Position numbers and translations under genes: made by a program
Source of the DNA: Candidatus Petromonas tenebris
GTDB taxonomy: Bacteria; Bacillota; Clostridia; Peptostreptococcales; Caminicellaceae
Assembly (NCBI GenBank): GCA_014236755.1
Contig: JACCKY010000015.1
Location: 1 to 64,000 of the forward strand
Length of the DNA: 64,000 nt
Reading direction: 5' to 3'
Shown: positions 28,061-38,261 of the stretch, piece after piece
Layout: each line of letters begins with the position of its first letter
How positions within the stretch are numbered: position 1 is the first letter of the stretch
The notes under the pieces: generated by a model
Databases searched by the model: none
What the model was told of the DNA's origin: nothing
The model's input: only the letters and a program-made list of their open reading frames with translations

Positions 28061-29140
28061 TTAATTTTCACTTAAGAGAGCCTCTACAAATTCATTTGGC
28101 TCAAAGGGCTGAAGATCTTCCATACCTTCACCAATACCAATCAATTTTACTGGTATATCTAATTCGGAAGTAATTCCAAGTATTACTCCACCTTTTGCAG
28201 TACCATCCAGTTTTGTAAGTATGATACCGGTTATATCGGCTACTTCTTTAAATGTTTGCGCCTGTCTTATTGCATTTTGGCCGGTAGTTGCATCTAGTAC
28301 TAAAAGAACTTCTTTTTTAGCCTCAGAAAATTCTCTATCAACTATTTTAAATACCTTAGATAATTCGTTCATAAGATTTTTCTTATTATGAAGTCTTCCT
28401 GCCGTATCACAAATCAGAACATCTATTTTTCTAGCTTTGGCTGCTTGAATAGCATCAAATATGATGGCAGCAGGGTCAGAACCTTCTTGATGGTGAATTA
28501 CATTGACCCCTACCCTGTCACCCCATATTTTCAGTTGATCGATAGCAGCTGCTCTAAAGGTATCGCCTGCAGCTAGAAGAACTTTTTTGCCTTTAGATCT
28601 AAGATTATGAGCCAATTTTCCAATAGAGGTTGTCTTTCCCACTCCATTTACACCTATAACGAGAATTATGGAAGGAGGTGTTGATATATCTAAATCATTT
28701 GATTTAGAAGTTTGAAGAAGCTCTTTTAAAATTTCTTTTAAGACTGATTTAACTTCTGATGTGTCAGTGATTTTTCTTGAACTTATTTCTGTACGAAGTC
28801 TTTCAATTATTTTCAGAGTAGTATCCATCCCTACATCAGACATTATTAATATTTCTTCTAATTCTTCTAAAAGTTCTTCATCAACTTTTCCATAGGATTT
28901 CAAAAGAGAATCAATTTTTTCTGTTATTCCCTGTCGAGTTTTCAATAAACCGGACTTTAGTTTATTGAAAAAAGAAGGAGACTTATCAGAAGAGTCTAAA
29001 ATTTGAGTGGTAATGCATTTTTCTTCTTTCTTTAGATTAGAAGATTCTTCGATAGAATCTGAGTTTGTTTCTTGACTTTGTTCCACTTCATTCATATTTT
29101 CTTCATCTTTTTTAAGTTTTTTGAAAAATTTTTTTAACAT
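28061..29140 (-). CDS. ftsY: Signal recognition particle receptor FtsY
   Basis: Membrane-associated GTPase receptor of SRP. 359 residues: a charged N-terminal region (about 1-55) for membrane targeting, N domain, and G domain with GVNGVGKT at 163-170, GDTFRAAAIDQL near 190, DTAGRLH near 245, TKLDGTAKGG near 308 and the GIGEGMEDLQPF C-terminus. Starts 17 bases after smc, same order as in Bacillus. Confidence 0.98.
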   Translation of the reverse strand: MLKKFFKKLKKDEENMNEVEQSQETNSDSIEESSNLKKEEKCITTQILDSSDKSPSFFNKLKSGLLKTRQGITEKIDSLLKSYGKVDEELLEELEEILIMSDVGMDTTLKIIERLRTEISSRKITDTSEVKSVLKEILKELLQTSKSNDLDISTPPSIILVIGVNGVGKTTSIGKLAHNLRSKGKKVLLAAGDTFRAAAIDQLKIWGDRVGVNVIHHQEGSDPAAIIFDAIQAAKARKIDVLICDTAGRLHNKKNLMNELSKVFKIVDREFSEAKKEVLLVLDATTGQNAIRQAQTFKEVADITGIILTKLDGTAKGGVILGITSELDIPVKLIGIGEGMEDLQPFEPNEFVEALLSEN

Positions 29141-29157
29141 CTGTTTGCACCTCCATA

Positions 29158-32100
29158 TTAGCTTGCCATATTATCTCTTTCAACATCACTTAACTTTACT
29201 GAAACAATTTTTGAAACTCCATACTCCTGCATAGTTACTCCATATAGGTAGTCAATAATTTCCATAGTTCCTTTCCTATGGGTTATTATGATAAACTGTG
29301 AATTTTTTGAGAATTCCTTTAAAAAGTCTGCAAATCTAAAGATATTTACATCATCCAGTGCAGCTTCTATTTCATCTAAAATGCAAAAAGGAGTAGGCTT
29401 AGTTTTAAGTATCGAAAATAAAAGTGCTATTGCTGTCAATGCCCTCTCACCGCCCGATAGTAGACTAAGGTTTTGAAGTTTTTTTCCAGGAGGTTGGGCG
29501 ATTATTTCAATATTACTTTCTAATACGTTTGTTTCAGTATCTAGAATCAACTTGGCCTTACCGCCATGAAATAACTGATTAAAAATATAGCCGAAATTTT
29601 CGTTTATTTCTTTAAAACTATTTATAAACTGTTTTTTCATGGTAGATTCCAGTTCATTAATTACCTTATTCAGAGAATCTCTAGCTTTTATTAAATCATC
29701 TTTTTGTGAGTTTAAGAAAGAATATCTTTCATTTACCTCTTCAAATTCTTTTATAGAATTAAGATTAACCTCACCAAGGTCTTTAATTTCTCTTTTTAGA
29801 TAATTAATTCTGCTTGAAACTTTATTAAGATCTTCTATATCACTTTTGCGATTTAATGCATCCATATAGCTTAATTCATACTTTTCCCAAATTTTCTTTA
29901 TGAGTGAATCACATTGCATGTCAAGTCTAGTTTTCTTAACTTCGATTTTATGAAGACTATCCTTCAACTCACTAATAGTATTATTAATTATTTCAATTTT
30001 TTTATTAAGTTCTTTGTTTTCATCGGACCACTTGATTTTTTCTTCATTGTATTTGTTTATATTGTATTCAATTTGTTTACTAAGTATAGTATTATCATTT
30101 ATCTTAATATTGATATCATTTAACTTAGTCAATAGATTTCTTTTTTCTTCCTCTAAAGATTTCAACTCATTTATTTTATCATTCTGGTTAGTTTTCCAAA
30201 TTTTAAGGGATGCTTCGAGTCTGTTAATTTCACTGATATTGGCTTCTTTTTTTTCTTTTAGAGAAGCAAGCTTAATTTTTATAGAAGTAATTTTTTCCTT
30301 TGAGTCCTCCAACTCCTTATGACTGTTTAAAATTGATTCTGACTCCATATTAATTTTATCCTGCAGTTTGGAATTGTGTTTTTCTAAGTATGAAATTTTA
30401 GATAGTTTTTCTTCAATAGAAGATTCCATGTCTTTTAGTTCACTCTTTAGTCCCAAATATTCATTATCTAAATTGGCTATAGAACTTTTTAAAGATTTTA
30501 GTTCATTTAAGAGGTTGTAGAGGGTATTCTCTTTTTTGAACATTAATAATTTAAGCCTATCAAAATCTTTAGAGTTATGATTTAATCTTTCGTTAATTGA
30601 ATTTAATGTATTTTTGCATTCCTCTATGCATTTCTTATATTTTTCTGTTAAATTTAGGGATTTTTCAAGCTTTACACTTAATTCATTTATTTTTCTTTTT
30701 CGGCTGAAAACATTTGAAACCTTTGATTTATAACTACCTCCGGTTATTGTTCCACCTGGATTTAATATATCTCCTTCAAGAGTTACAATTTTATACCTGC
30801 TTGCTATCTTTGCTATACTGGTAGCCGTATCTATATTATCTACTATGAGAGTTTTGCCGAGCAGATACTGGAATAAAGATCGATGTTTTTTAGCGCATGA
30901 TATGAGATCATCAGCTTTACCTACAAAGCCTTTATATTTATTTAACTTTAATAGGAAATTATTTGAATCTTTTTTTACATACAAATTATCTAGAGGTATA
31001 AAAGTTACTCTCCCTAAATTATTTTGTTTTAGATATTTTATAACTCTTTTTGCATCGTCCTGTTCATCACATACTATATACTGCATTGAGTAGCCTAAAG
31101 CTACTTCCATGGCTACTTCTAAACCTTTTGGAAGGTTCATAAGTTCTGCAACCACTCCATGAATGCCTTTTCCAATATCTTTATTTTTCTTACATTCTTG
31201 CAGCGTTTTTCTAACGCTGCTGTTAAAACCTTCATATGATTTATCCATCTCTTCCAACAGCTTTTTTTCAGACTGTATATCTCTTAAAATATTTTCTTCC
31301 TTTTTATAAACATCAACAAGCTCATTGTATTTATTATTGAGTTTATTATTTTCAGCAAAAAGATATTGTTTTTCTTGTTTCCTCTCTTCAATTGTATTTT
31401 TCAAATCATTTATTTCATCTTGCAGTTTCTCAATATCTGTAATAATTGCTTCTTCTTTTTCAAATAATACTGATTTTTCTTCTTCTATTTTTTTTACTCT
31501 TTTACGGATATTTTCTCTAATAGTCTTTATACTATTTATTTCGCTTTTAACAGATGAGATAGTATTTAATGTTTCAATAACTTCACCTTTTAGGCTTTCT
31601 ATCTCATACTCGTCTTTATCTAAATGGGAGCTCAAATTCTCATATCTTTGATTTTCTAGATTTAAACTTTCATTATTCTTAGATATTAGCTGAGAAAGCT
31701 TGTCTTTTTCTAAAAGCAAGTCATTTAGTAGTTTCTTCATAGATTTATCTTTGTTTTTTAACTCTTCAATTTCCGCTGATATTCTATTATAATTGTTATC
31801 TATGTTTTGAACCTTTTCATTATAGAGTACACACTGCCCCTCAAGTTTTTTAATAATATTTTTAGTTTCAAAATAGTTTTCTTTTAAATCTTGAATTTCT
31901 TTTTCCAGGGACTCAACACGGTAGTGGCTTTCAATTTGTTTTTTCGATAACATTTCTTTTTCATGCAAATAATTGTTAAGCTGTTCTTTTACTATTCTGA
32001 ATTGTTCATTTTCAGCTTCAAGTTTGAGTTTGATTTCATTTATTTCATTTAAAAAGAGATTCAATTCAAGGTCTTTTAATTCATTATTTAACTGAAGATA

Positions 32101-32742
32101 TTTCTTGGCTTTTTCACTTTGTTTTTTTAAAGGTTCAATCCGGGATTCAAGTTCATTTATAATGTCCTCTATACGGATGAGATTTTGATGTGTATTATCA
32201 AGTTTTTTCTCGGCTTCTGCCTTTCTAGTTTTATATTTCACTATGCCTGCAGCTTCTTCAAAGATTTGTCTTCTCTCTTCAGGTTTATTACTAAGTATGC
32301 TGTCAATCTGACCTTGCCCTATCAAAGAGTATCCATCAATACCTATACCCGTATCCATTAAAAGCTCTTTAATATCTTTGAGTCTGCAGGGAGTTTTATT
32401 TATTAAATATTCACTCTCCCCAGAACGGTAAATCCTACGGCTAATAGTAACTTCTGTATAGTCTATAGGCAATATTTTTTCCCTATTATCAAAGGATAAG
32501 GAGACTTCAGCCATACCTAGGGGCTTTCTATGGGAGGTACCATTGAAAATAACATCCTCCATTTTGCTGCCCCTCAGAGTTTTAGGACTTTGTTCTCCCA
32601 GGACCCATCTCACAGAGTCTATTATATTGCTTTTTCCGCTGCCATTAGGCCCTACAATTCCTGTTATCCCTTTTTTAAAATCAATTTCAACTTTATCAGC
32701 AAAGGATTTAAACCCATGTATTTCAAGCTTTTTAAGGTACAA
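29158..32742 (-). CDS. smc: Chromosome partition protein SMC
   Basis: Core ATPase of the Smc-ScpAB condensin. 1194 residues. Walker A GPNGSGKSN at about 32-40 and the N-terminal head with FKKGITGIVG; coiled coil to about 500; hinge (GKGIHGVVAEL, ALGYSMQYIVCDEQDDA, GGTITGG; about 520-680); return coiled coil; C-terminal head with signature LSGGERALTAIALLFS and Walker B PFCILDEIEAALDD near 1110-1130, and the D-loop. No frameshift over 3.6 kb. Overlaps no gene; followed by ftsY. Confidence 0.98.
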   Translation of the reverse strand: MYLKKLEIHGFKSFADKVEIDFKKGITGIVGPNGSGKSNIIDSVRWVLGEQSPKTLRGSKMEDVIFNGTSHRKPLGMAEVSLSFDNREKILPIDYTEVTISRRIYRSGESEYLINKTPCRLKDIKELLMDTGIGIDGYSLIGQGQIDSILSNKPEERRQIFEEAAGIVKYKTRKAEAEKKLDNTHQNLIRIEDIINELESRIEPLKKQSEKAKKYLQLNNELKDLELNLFLNEINEIKLKLEAENEQFRIVKEQLNNYLHEKEMLSKKQIESHYRVESLEKEIQDLKENYFETKNIIKKLEGQCVLYNEKVQNIDNNYNRISAEIEELKNKDKSMKKLLNDLLLEKDKLSQLISKNNESLNLENQRYENLSSHLDKDEYEIESLKGEVIETLNTISSVKSEINSIKTIRENIRKRVKKIEEEKSVLFEKEEAIITDIEKLQDEINDLKNTIEERKQEKQYLFAENNKLNNKYNELVDVYKKEENILRDIQSEKKLLEEMDKSYEGFNSSVRKTLQECKKNKDIGKGIHGVVAELMNLPKGLEVAMEVALGYSMQYIVCDEQDDAKRVIKYLKQNNLGRVTFIPLDNLYVKKDSNNFLLKLNKYKGFVGKADDLISCAKKHRSLFQYLLGKTLIVDNIDTATSIAKIASRYKIVTLEGDILNPGGTITGGSYKSKVSNVFSRKRKINELSVKLEKSLNLTEKYKKCIEECKNTLNSINERLNHNSKDFDRLKLLMFKKENTLYNLLNELKSLKSSIANLDNEYLGLKSELKDMESSIEEKLSKISYLEKHNSKLQDKINMESESILNSHKELEDSKEKITSIKIKLASLKEKKEANISEINRLEASLKIWKTNQNDKINELKSLEEEKRNLLTKLNDINIKINDNTILSKQIEYNINKYNEEKIKWSDENKELNKKIEIINNTISELKDSLHKIEVKKTRLDMQCDSLIKKIWEKYELSYMDALNRKSDIEDLNKVSSRINYLKREIKDLGEVNLNSIKEFEEVNERYSFLNSQKDDLIKARDSLNKVINELESTMKKQFINSFKEINENFGYIFNQLFHGGKAKLILDTETNVLESNIEIIAQPPGKKLQNLSLLSGGERALTAIALLFSILKTKPTPFCILDEIEAALDDVNIFRFADFLKEFSKNSQFIIITHRKGTMEIIDYLYGVTMQEYGVSKIVSVKLSDVERDNMAS

Positions 32743-32814
32743 TTCATAACACCTCTTTAAAAAATCTTATAAAAACTATAAAATGCACCTTACCATTTTA
32801 ACATACTTTTTATC

Positions 32815-32847
32815 AAATTAAAATAACACCTTGGAACCAGGTGTTAT
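32815..32847 (-). terminator. Terminator after the rnc-radical SAM pair
   Basis: ATAACACCT (32823-32831) pairs with AGGTGTTAT (32839-32847), overlapping the upstream gene's stop region; the minus strand continues TTTAATTTG. Confidence 0.7.
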
Positions 32848-33899
32848 AGTTTTTTAGTAATAATTTGTATTTCATTATTTATCATTATTTGCACATCATC
32901 TTTCGCTACATTTGGGTCACCTAAGGTTTTTATTCTAGATATATTAAATTTGTTTTTGAAATAGTTAATATTACTTTTTTTGTCTCCTACTAAGGGAGAT
33001 ATATTTTGGGGATTAACAATAAATTTAATATCGTCAATTTTATTAGTATTTTGAGACAATACTATAGAAATTGAATCTTTATATATCGCAGATTCTACCA
33101 ACTGCCTAAAAGCGGGGTGAAAAGGTCCCGCAACAACAGACCTACCTTCCATAATATTATCTGTAGGTTGAAGACCAATTCTTATTATATCAATATCATT
33201 TTGATAGAAAAGTTTATATAAATCTTTACATATTTCTACTGCATCACTAAGTGAAAGAGGGTCATAATCACCATTAAGGTATAATTCTTCCAATTTGGTA
33301 CCTTTAATAACCAGGGTAGGATATATCCTTACAAAGCTGGGATTAAAGGAAATAATTTTCCTCGCAGTATTTATAGTCTTTTCCAAATCGTCTCCAGGAA
33401 GCCCTACCATCATTTGAAGTCCAATCTTGAATCCCATATCTTTTATTAGGCTAGAGGCGCGGTGTACATCTATAGATAGATGCCCTCTGCAGCTTTTTTT
33501 TAAAACTTCATCATCCAAAGACTGGACTCCTAATTCAATAATGGAGACATTGTATTTCTTGAGATTTAATAGAATTTCCTTATTGATGTAATCGGGCCTA
33601 GTAGATAGTCTTATACCATCTATAATTCCTTTTTTATACCATTTATTGGCTATGGATAAAAATTCATTTTGCTTTTCTACACTGATTCCTGTAAAGCTTC
33701 CTCCAAAAAAAGCTATTTCTACCTTATTATTTTTTGTATATTGAATAGTTTTTAGATAGTTAGCTATTTGTTCATCTACTTCCCTACCTGTCAATCCTGT
33801 TTCTACTCCTGTGATTTTTCTTTGATTACAAAAAACACAATCAAAAGGACAGCCTTCATGAGGAACAAAAATAGGGATAATATAATGTTTCTTAGTCAA
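32844..33899 (-). CDS. Elp3-like radical SAM protein
   Basis: About 351 residues. The radical SAM iron-sulfur motif CPFDCVFCNQRK (CxxxCxxC spacing within an Elp3/YhcC-type context) lies near the N-terminus after IIPIFVPHEG; EIAFFGGSFTGI near 60, LSTRPDYI near 100, SIIELGVQSLDDEVL near 120 and MVGLPGDD near 165 complete the barrel. The C-terminus has the Elp3-like RIGLQPTDN but no acetyltransferase domain. Substrate unknown. Overlaps the end of rnc by eight bases; I prefer TTG at 33899 (GAAGGG upstream) to a GTG at 33911 that is too close to any ribosome-binding site. Confidence 0.85.
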   Translation of the reverse strand: MTKKHYIIPIFVPHEGCPFDCVFCNQRKITGVETGLTGREVDEQIANYLKTIQYTKNNKVEIAFFGGSFTGISVEKQNEFLSIANKWYKKGIIDGIRLSTRPDYINKEILLNLKKYNVSIIELGVQSLDDEVLKKSCRGHLSIDVHRASSLIKDMGFKIGLQMMVGLPGDDLEKTINTARKIISFNPSFVRIYPTLVIKGTKLEELYLNGDYDPLSLSDAVEICKDLYKLFYQNDIDIIRIGLQPTDNIMEGRSVVAGPFHPAFRQLVESAIYKDSISIVLSQNTNKIDDIKFIVNPQNISPLVGDKKSNINYFKNKFNISRIKTLGDPNVAKDDVQIMINNEIQIITKKL

Positions 33900-34593
33900 T
33901 ATTGAGCACACCCTTCAATGCCATTTTTGCCGCATTTTGTTCCGATTCTTTTTTGTTTTTACCATTCCCGTATCCAATTATTCTATCGTTATTTTTCACT
34001 TGAGTATAAAAAGTCTTGTTGTGATCGGGGCCTATTTCATCCACAATTTCGTAGGTGATTTTATTAGTGGAGTCAGCTTGTAAAATCTCCTGTAATCTAG
34101 TTTTGTAATCAATAAAAATTTTGCCGCAAATAGCATCTTCGATAATTTTTCTCATAATTTTCATAATAAATTTTCTGGCATTCTCCATGCCTCCATCTAA
34201 ATATATAGAACCAATAAGAGCTTCAAAGGCATCGGCAAGAATAGAGGTTCTGTTTCTTCCTCCAGTAGACTCTTCACCTTTGCCTAGCTTCAAGTAATTG
34301 CCCAAATCAATAGATTTTGCACAATCCGCCAATGAGGGTTCGCAAACAATTTTTGCCCTTATCTTAGTAAGTTTACCTTCAGGAAGTTCGGGATAGTTTC
34401 TAAATAAATATTCACTGATAATAAGTCCAAGAACAGAGTCACCAAGAAATTCCAGTCTTTCGTTATACTTATTACTTTTTATTTTTTTTTCATTAGCAAA
34501 TGAGCTATGGGTTAAGGCTTCAGTCAATAAGTCTTTATTAATAAATTCGTAGCCAATAAATGCTTCCAGTTTATTGTATGATGTATTATTCAT
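33892..34593 (-). CDS. rnc: Ribonuclease III
   Basis: Double-stranded RNA endonuclease for rRNA and mRNA processing. 233 residues: catalytic domain with NERLEFLGDSVLGLII near 43-58 and DAFEALIGSIYLDGG near 116-130 (acidic metal ligands), C-terminal dsRNA-binding domain (DYKTRLQEILQ, GNGKNKKESEQNAAKMAL). A long hairpin ends 19 bases before its start codon, a possible target of the enzyme itself. Confidence 0.97.
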   Translation of the reverse strand: MNNTSYNKLEAFIGYEFINKDLLTEALTHSSFANEKKIKSNKYNERLEFLGDSVLGLIISEYLFRNYPELPEGKLTKIRAKIVCEPSLADCAKSIDLGNYLKLGKGEESTGGRNRTSILADAFEALIGSIYLDGGMENARKFIMKIMRKIIEDAICGKIFIDYKTRLQEILQADSTNKITYEIVDEIGPDHNKTFYTQVKNNDRIIGYGNGKNKKESEQNAAKMALKGVLNID

Positions 34594-34611
34594 GTTTTTC
34601 CTCCTAAAAAT

Positions 34612-34665
34612 AGAAGGCTATTCGAATATATTTTACGAAAGCAAAATATATTCGAAGAACCTTCT
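34612..34665 (-). promoter_or_regulatory. Long hairpin in the rnc leader
   Basis: Arms TTCGAATATATTTT (34621-34634) and AAAATATATTCGAA (34643-34656) are perfectly complementary over 14 bp, extended by AGAAGG (34612-34617) with CCTTCT (34660-34665) beyond a 3x3 internal loop, loop of eight bases. It would form about 20 bp of dsRNA just upstream of the rnc Shine-Dalgarno site. Autoregulatory RNase III cleavage is known for rnc in E. coli; here it is inference. ATTTTTA after the stem also permits a weak attenuator. Confidence 0.65.
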
Positions 34666-34721
34666 TAATAGTACATATATATTTTATACTTTTTTAATTA
34701 AAAATAAAAGTATTAATTTTG

Positions 34722-34895
34722 CTTGCCTCGCTAATTCCTTATAGATATCTTTCAATAATCCTTCCTCTTCAGGCTTCGTAGAAGAGCTGTTTTAATAGAA
34801 AAGATTTAGAGGTAAAAACAGTTCTTCAAAGTCGCTTCAGAGGAAATATTGAAGGATATTTAAAACTATACTGTTAGAGTAACTAGCACAAGAGG
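34722..34895 (+). repeat. Palindromic MITE-like element, copy 1
   Basis: About 174 bases nearly identical to copies at 43093 and 44672. It is one large imperfect hairpin: inner AAGAGCTGTTTT against AAAACAG(T/C)TCTT, outer TTTCAATA against TATTGAAGGATA, ends CTTGCCTCGCTA and TAGCACAAGAGG. Flanked by an exact 15-bp direct repeat, AAAATAAAAGTATTA (34701-34715 and 34903-34917). No open frame. With the rnc leader hairpin it fills the 366-bp gap between fabF and rnc. Confidence 0.85.
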
Positions 34896-34914
34896 TCAAT
34901 TTAAAATAAAAGTA

Positions 34915-34954
34915 TTACTTAAAATTTAGGCAAACCTATATAGGTTTGCCTAAA
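34915..34954 (-). terminator. fab operon terminator
   Basis: TTTAGGCAAACCTA (34925-34938) and TAGGTTTGCCTAAA (34941-34954) form a perfect 14-bp inverted repeat six bases after fabF; the minus strand continues TTTTAAG. Confidence 0.85.
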
Positions 34955-34959
34955 AATAC

Positions 34960-36204
34960 CTACTCTTCATATTTTTTAAAAATTAATGATGCATTATGAC
35001 CGCCAAATCCTAGTGAATTGGATAGGGCATATCTTACTTCTTTATTTTTGCCTACATTAGGTACATAATCCAAGTCTAATTCTGGATCCGGATTTGTTAA
35101 ATTGATTGTAGGATGAATATAATTTTCTTTTACTGCCAAAAGGCAAGCTATTGCTTCAATAGAACCAGCGGCACCAAGGAGGTGACCTGTCATTGATTTT
35201 GTCGAACTTACGGAAAGTTTATAAGCATGGTCTCCAAACACAGTTTTGATAGCCAAAGTTTCAAATTTATCATTTAAGGGCGTAGAGGTTCCATGAGCAT
35301 TAATATAATCCACTTCTTCAGGATTAATATTCGCATCTAACACAGCATTTTTCATAGCTCTAGCAGCCCCTTCACCTTCTGGGGCAGGTGCAGTTATATG
35401 ATGTGCATCTGCTGACATGCCATAGCCTACGATTTCACCATAAATTTTTGCACCACGTTTTAAAGCGTGTTCCAATTCTTCTAAAATAATTATTCCAGAG
35501 CCTTCACCCATTACAAATCCATCTCTTTCCTTATCAAATGGGCGACTTGCACGCTTTGGATCATCATTTCTAGTAGACATTGCTTTCATAGTACAAAAAC
35601 CTGCAATTGATAGAGGAGTTATTGAAGCTTCAGCGCCTCCGGCAAACATGAGGTCGGCATCCCCTCTCTCAATTATTTTAAATGCATCTCCAATTGCATT
35701 AGTCGAAGAGGCGCATGCTGATACAGCAGTAGTATTAGGGCCCTTTACTCCAAAGGCTATAGATATATGTCCTGCACCAATATTTGATATCATCATTGGT
35801 ATAAAAAAGGGACTTACCCTTCTGGCTCCTTTTTGTAATAATTTTTTATGCTCCTTTTCAAGAGTTTCAATCCCACCAACACCTGAACCTAAAGTAACAC
35901 CAAATCTGTTAACATCGACTTTTTTTAAATCAATTTCAGAATCTTCTAACGCTTGCTTTGAAGCAGCAATTGCGTAATGAGTGAATCTGTCCATTCTTCT
36001 TGCTTCTTTTTTGTCCATATAGTCATGGGGATCAAAATCCTTAATTTCAGCAGCAATTTGTGTTGGAAATTCTGTTGCGTCAAATCTGGTTATCTTATCT
36101 ATACCGTTTTTTCCTTCTTTCAATGCATTCCAATAATTGTCTTTACCATTACCAATTGGAGATATTACACCAATTCCTGTTATAACTACTCTTCTTTTAC
36201 TCAA
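34960..36204 (-). CDS. fabF: 3-oxoacyl-ACP synthase II (FabF)
   Basis: Condensing enzyme that elongates acyl-ACP with malonyl-ACP. 414 residues: catalytic Cys164 in [15 protein letters not shown], His in [11 protein letters not shown] near 303 and His in [16 protein letters not shown] near 340, with the C-terminal [14 protein letters not shown]. Last gene of the fapR-plsX-fabHDG-acpP-fabF operon, followed by a strong terminator. Confidence 0.97.
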   Translation of the reverse strand: MSKRRVVITGIGVISPIGNGKDNYWNALKEGKNGIDKITRFDATEFPTQIAAEIKDFDPHDYMDKKEARRMDRFTHYAIAASKQALEDSEIDLKKVDVNRFGVTLGSGVGGIETLEKEHKKLLQKGARRVSPFFIPMMISNIGAGHISIAFGVKGPNTTAVSACASSTNAIGDAFKIIERGDADLMFAGGAEASITPLSIAGFCTMKAMSTRNDDPKRASRPFDKERDGFVMGEGSGIIILEELEHALKRGAKIYGEIVGYGMSADAHHITAPAPEGEGAARAMKNAVLDANINPEEVDYINAHGTSTPLNDKFETLAIKTVFGDHAYKLSVSSTKSMTGHLLGAAGSIEAIACLLAVKENYIHPTINLTNPDPELDLDYVPNVGKNKEVRYALSNSLGFGGHNASLIFKKYEE

Positions 36205-36272
36205 AACAATTCCTCCTATACCTATTATAGTTATTTATAGGCAACTAACTTGTAAATTTAATAAATATAAGA

Positions 36273-36506
36273 CTATTTTGTCTTTTCTTCAATATATTTA
36301 GCAATATCTCCTATGTTTTTGAAATTTTCTGCATCTTCATCGGGAATCTCTACATCAAACTCATCTTCTAGTGCCATTATTACTTCAACTGCATCTAGAG
36401 AGTCAGCCTCTAAATCATTCATTAAAGAAGTTTCAGGAGTTATCTCATCAACGTTATCATAATCTAATTGTTCAGCAATAATTTCTGCAACTTTTTTAAA
36501 TAACAT
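36273..36506 (-). CDS. acpP: Acyl carrier protein
   Basis: Carries growing acyl chains on a 4'-phosphopantetheine arm. 77 residues, highly acidic four-helix protein; Ser36 in the motif [10 protein letters not shown] is the attachment site. I start at ATG 36506, which follows AAGGTG and gives the family-standard length; an upstream in-frame ATG would add nine residues and lacks a ribosome-binding site. Between fabG and fabF. Confidence 0.97.
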   Translation of the reverse strand: MLFKKVAEIIAEQLDYDNVDEITPETSLMNDLEADSLDAVEVIMALEDEFDVEIPDEDAENFKNIGDIAKYIEEKTK

Positions 36507-36540
36507 ATAAAACACCTTCCCTTTCATATTCATATAAAAT

Positions 36541-37284
36541 TTACATTACCATTCCACCATCTACATTTATGACTTGACCTGTTAAGTAATCAGCTTCTTC
36601 AGAGCAGAGAAATGCTACAATATTAGCAACGTCTTCAGGACTTCCTAATCTACCTAATGGTATACTAGCTGCATAATTTTCTTTAACCTCTTCGGGTAAT
36701 TTGTCAGTCATGTCTGTTTGTATAAAGCCTGGTGCAACAGCATTTACATTAATACCTCTTGGTGCAAATTCCTTAGCAATAGATTTTGTAAATCCTATCA
36801 CTCCCGCTTTTGAAGCAGCATAATTGGCTTGACCAGCATTGCCCATTATCCCTACTACAGAAGTAATATTTACTATTTTTCCACTTCTTTGTTTCATCAT
36901 TTTTTTTCCAATCAGCTTCGTACATAGGTAAGTTCCTTTTAAATTTATATCCATTACTTTGTCCCAGTCTTCATCCTTCATTCTTATAACAAGAGTATCT
37001 CGCGTAATGCCTGCGTTGTTTACCAAAATATCAATTGTATCAAAGTGCTTGCTAACTTCTTTTACCAATGCTTTAACATCATCCTCACTTGAAACATCTG
37101 CCTTAAGGGCCAACGCTTCTACACCCATTTTCTTTACTTCATCAACTACTTCCTGGGCCTTAGAAGCATTATTTGTATAATTTACTACTACATTTGCACC
37201 TTTTTCAGCCAGTTTGAGGGCTATAGATCTGCCAATTCCTCTAGAACCACCAGTGACTATAGCCGTTTTTCCTGATAAATTCAT
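36541..37284 (-). CDS. fabG: 3-oxoacyl-ACP reductase FabG
   Basis: NADPH-dependent short-chain dehydrogenase reducing beta-ketoacyl-ACP. 247 residues: cofactor loop TGGSRGIG at 11-18, NNAG at 89-92, catalytic Ser142, Tyr155 and Lys159 (NYAASKAG), C-terminal [10 protein letters not shown]. 24 bases downstream of fabD in the operon. Confidence 0.97.
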   Translation of the reverse strand: MNLSGKTAIVTGGSRGIGRSIALKLAEKGANVVVNYTNNASKAQEVVDEVKKMGVEALALKADVSSEDDVKALVKEVSKHFDTIDILVNNAGITRDTLVIRMKDEDWDKVMDINLKGTYLCTKLIGKKMMKQRSGKIVNITSVVGIMGNAGQANYAASKAGVIGFTKSIAKEFAPRGINVNAVAPGFIQTDMTDKLPEEVKENYAASIPLGRLGSPEDVANIVAFLCSEEADYLTGQVINVDGGMVM

Positions 37285-37308
37285 CTAACACACCCCCAGT
37301 TGTGATTT

Positions 37309-38244
37309 TTATTTAGATAATTCAGTTAAAGTCTTTTCTAGTGAAGCCATATCTTCAACATTTAAAATAGTTACCTTTCTTGATACTCGTTTGATAAATC
37401 CTGACAAAGCCTTTCCTGGCCCTACTTCAACAAAGGTTTCAACACCTTCATCTATCATTTTTTTAATTGAATCTTCCCATAATACAGGACTGCTCACTTG
37501 TTTTATAAGAAGTTCTTTAACGAGAGATACAGAACCATAGTAGTCGGCAGTAACGTTTGCAATAACCGGGGTTTCAAAGTTATGTAGTTCTAACTTATTA
37601 AGCTCTTTAGACAATTTCTCACCTGCACCCTTTAACATACTAGAGTGAAAAGGTGCTGATACGTTTAAAACCTTTGCCTTTCTAGCTCCTAACTCTTTCC
37701 CAATTTCAACGGCCTTTTCAACGGCTTTTACTTCACCGGATATAACTATCTGAACTGGAGAATTAAAGTTAGCTGGTTCTACTATACCAACTTCTGAAGC
37801 CCTATTGCAGGCTTCTATTACTTTTTCTCTATCTAGTCCAATAAAGGCAGCCATTGTTCCAACACCTAATGGTACCTCTTCCTGCATGTATTTTCCTCGG
37901 GCCTTAACTACTCTTACAGCTTCTTCAAATGATATTACATTTGCAGCTACTAAGGCAGAATATTCACCTAAACTCAATCCAGCAACTAGTTCAGGTTTTA
38001 TTCCATGCTTTTTTAATACTTCATAGGCTGCAATACTTGCTGTTAAAATAGCAGGTTGTGTATTTTCGGTTTTTCTGAGTTCCTCCTCTGGACCTTCAAA
38101 ACAAAGTTTCTTCATATCATATCCAAGGGAAATAGATGCCTTTTTAAATATCTTATCTGCTACTTCAAAGTTCTCAACAAGTTCTTTTCCCATTCCGACA
38201 TATTGTGCTCCCTGTCCTGGAAAAACGAAAGCTATTTTAGCCAT
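37309..38244 (-). CDS. fabD: Malonyl-CoA:ACP transacylase FabD
   Basis: Loads malonyl groups on ACP. 311 residues: FPGQGAQYVGMG at 8-19, nucleophile Ser91 in GLSLGEYSAL, Arg116-region VKARGKYMQEEV, His in SAPFHSSML near 200 and Q/N in VEVGPGKALSGF. 17 bases after fabH. No fabK or fabI is found in this operon, so the enoyl reductase is encoded elsewhere. Confidence 0.97.
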   Translation of the reverse strand: MAKIAFVFPGQGAQYVGMGKELVENFEVADKIFKKASISLGYDMKKLCFEGPEEELRKTENTQPAILTASIAAYEVLKKHGIKPELVAGLSLGEYSALVAANVISFEEAVRVVKARGKYMQEEVPLGVGTMAAFIGLDREKVIEACNRASEVGIVEPANFNSPVQIVISGEVKAVEKAVEIGKELGARKAKVLNVSAPFHSSMLKGAGEKLSKELNKLELHNFETPVIANVTADYYGSVSLVKELLIKQVSSPVLWEDSIKKMIDEGVETFVEVGPGKALSGFIKRVSRKVTILNVEDMASLEKTLTELSK

Positions 38245-38261
38245 TACCTAATCCTCCTATC

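Noticed and set aside
34612-34665. rnc leader hairpin as a plain terminator
   Set aside because: It is followed by ATTTTTA and then at once by the rnc ribosome-binding site, and fabF already has a better terminator. Attenuation is left as a lesser option.
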